Source: Bryobacterales bacterium (GTDB taxonomy: Bacteria > Acidobacteriota > Terriglobia > Bryobacterales > Bryobacteraceae). Taken from it: 5,182 nucleotides of DNA. Below, piece after piece: positions 5,044-5,182 of the stretch; position 1 is the first letter of the stretch, and every line of letters starts with the position of its first letter. The DNA lies in NCBI GenBank assembly GCA_025462985.1, contig JAOAPP010000063.1:1-5182 (forward strand), given 5' to 3'. The translations under genes and the position numbers were made by a program. Under the pieces are notes generated by a model that saw nothing but the letters and a program-made list of their open reading frames with translations, had not been told where the DNA came from and ran no database searches.

Positions 5044-5182
5044 ATGAATACCAATAGTTCGCGCTTCGACGCCCTCCTTGCCTCACTGGCGCTGTTGTGC
5101 GGGGCCGGCGCCCTACTGGCCGCCATGCACTTCGCGCAGGCCGGTTTCGACCTTACCGATGAAGGCTATTACCTTGCGTCCA
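5044..5182 (+). CDS. N-terminus of a putative GT-C membrane glycosyltransferase (3' truncated by window edge)
   Basis: The frame opens at ATG 5044 and runs off the right edge after 46 codons. Residues about 9-31 (DALLASLALLCGAGALLAAM and following) form one strong membrane helix. The next residues, AGFDLTDEGYYLAS, place an acidic Asp-Glu pair followed by Gly-Tyr-Tyr in the first external loop. That is the hallmark position of the catalytic acidic residue in GT-C glycosyltransferases (PMT/ArnT/GT39-type), which use polyprenyl-phosphate sugars on the periplasmic side. With GtrA- and GtrB-type genes nearby, it could be the transferase that uses their lipid-linked sugar. No clear ribosome site precedes the ATG. 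An in-frame TTG 30 nt upstream is a weaker alternative. The family call rests on about 46 residues, so it is tentative. Confidence 0.6.
   Translation, partial: MNTNSSRFDALLASLALLCGAGALLAAMHFAQAGFDLTDEGYYLAS

Noticed and set aside
4803..5126. 107-codon minus-strand frame at the right edge
   Set aside because: It overlaps the start of the membrane protein at 5044, shows no motif and has no ribosome site.

Overview
The window looks like chromosomal DNA of a moderately GC-rich proteobacterium. The evidence is the style of the genes (Gtr-type glycosyltransferase parts, an OafA-type acyltransferase, a PAS signalling fragment) and the end of a tmRNA gene. A beta- or gammaproteobacterium, perhaps Xanthomonadaceae, is a guess. 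No species-level marker is visible. 

Left part (1-910): this is a scarred accessory boundary. The C-terminal end of a membrane protein enters from the left on the + strand and stops at 142. It faces a broken minus-strand PAS-domain gene with a one-base frameshift near 448 and no N-terminus. At about 650-700 the PAS homology gives way to sequence resembling the 3' part of ssrA (tmRNA), read on the + strand. The tmRNA T-arm and acceptor end are clear at 859-907, but the 3' CCA reads TCA and no 5' half is present. ssrA 3' ends are classic integration sites, so this is probably an old island or phage junction. 

Middle left (980-1540): two small unrecognised genes are transcribed divergently. Each has a consensus AGGAGG placed 7 nt from its start. 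One encodes a 58-residue protein with a C-terminal membrane segment (minus). The other encodes a 61-residue protein with a CxC...CxxC zinc-site pattern (plus). 

Main block (1563-4525, minus strand, transcribed right to left): an acyltransferase-3 (OafA-like) membrane protein, a DPM1/GtrB-type family 2 glycosyltransferase with two C-terminal membrane helices, a possible 36-residue coupling ORF, and a GtrA-family four-helix membrane protein. In known Gtr systems, GtrB charges undecaprenyl phosphate with a sugar, GtrA is thought to flip it, and a third membrane GT-C enzyme transfers the sugar to a surface glycan on the periplasmic side. OafA-type enzymes add acyl groups to surface glycans. 

Right edge (4526-5182): a spacer of about 518 bp carries a plausible sigma70-like promoter and small hairpins. 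It is followed by the N-terminus of a + strand membrane protein with a GT-C-like acidic loop (TDEGYY). That protein could be the periplasmic transferase completing the set. The block as a whole is best read as a surface polysaccharide (O-antigen or similar) modification locus.
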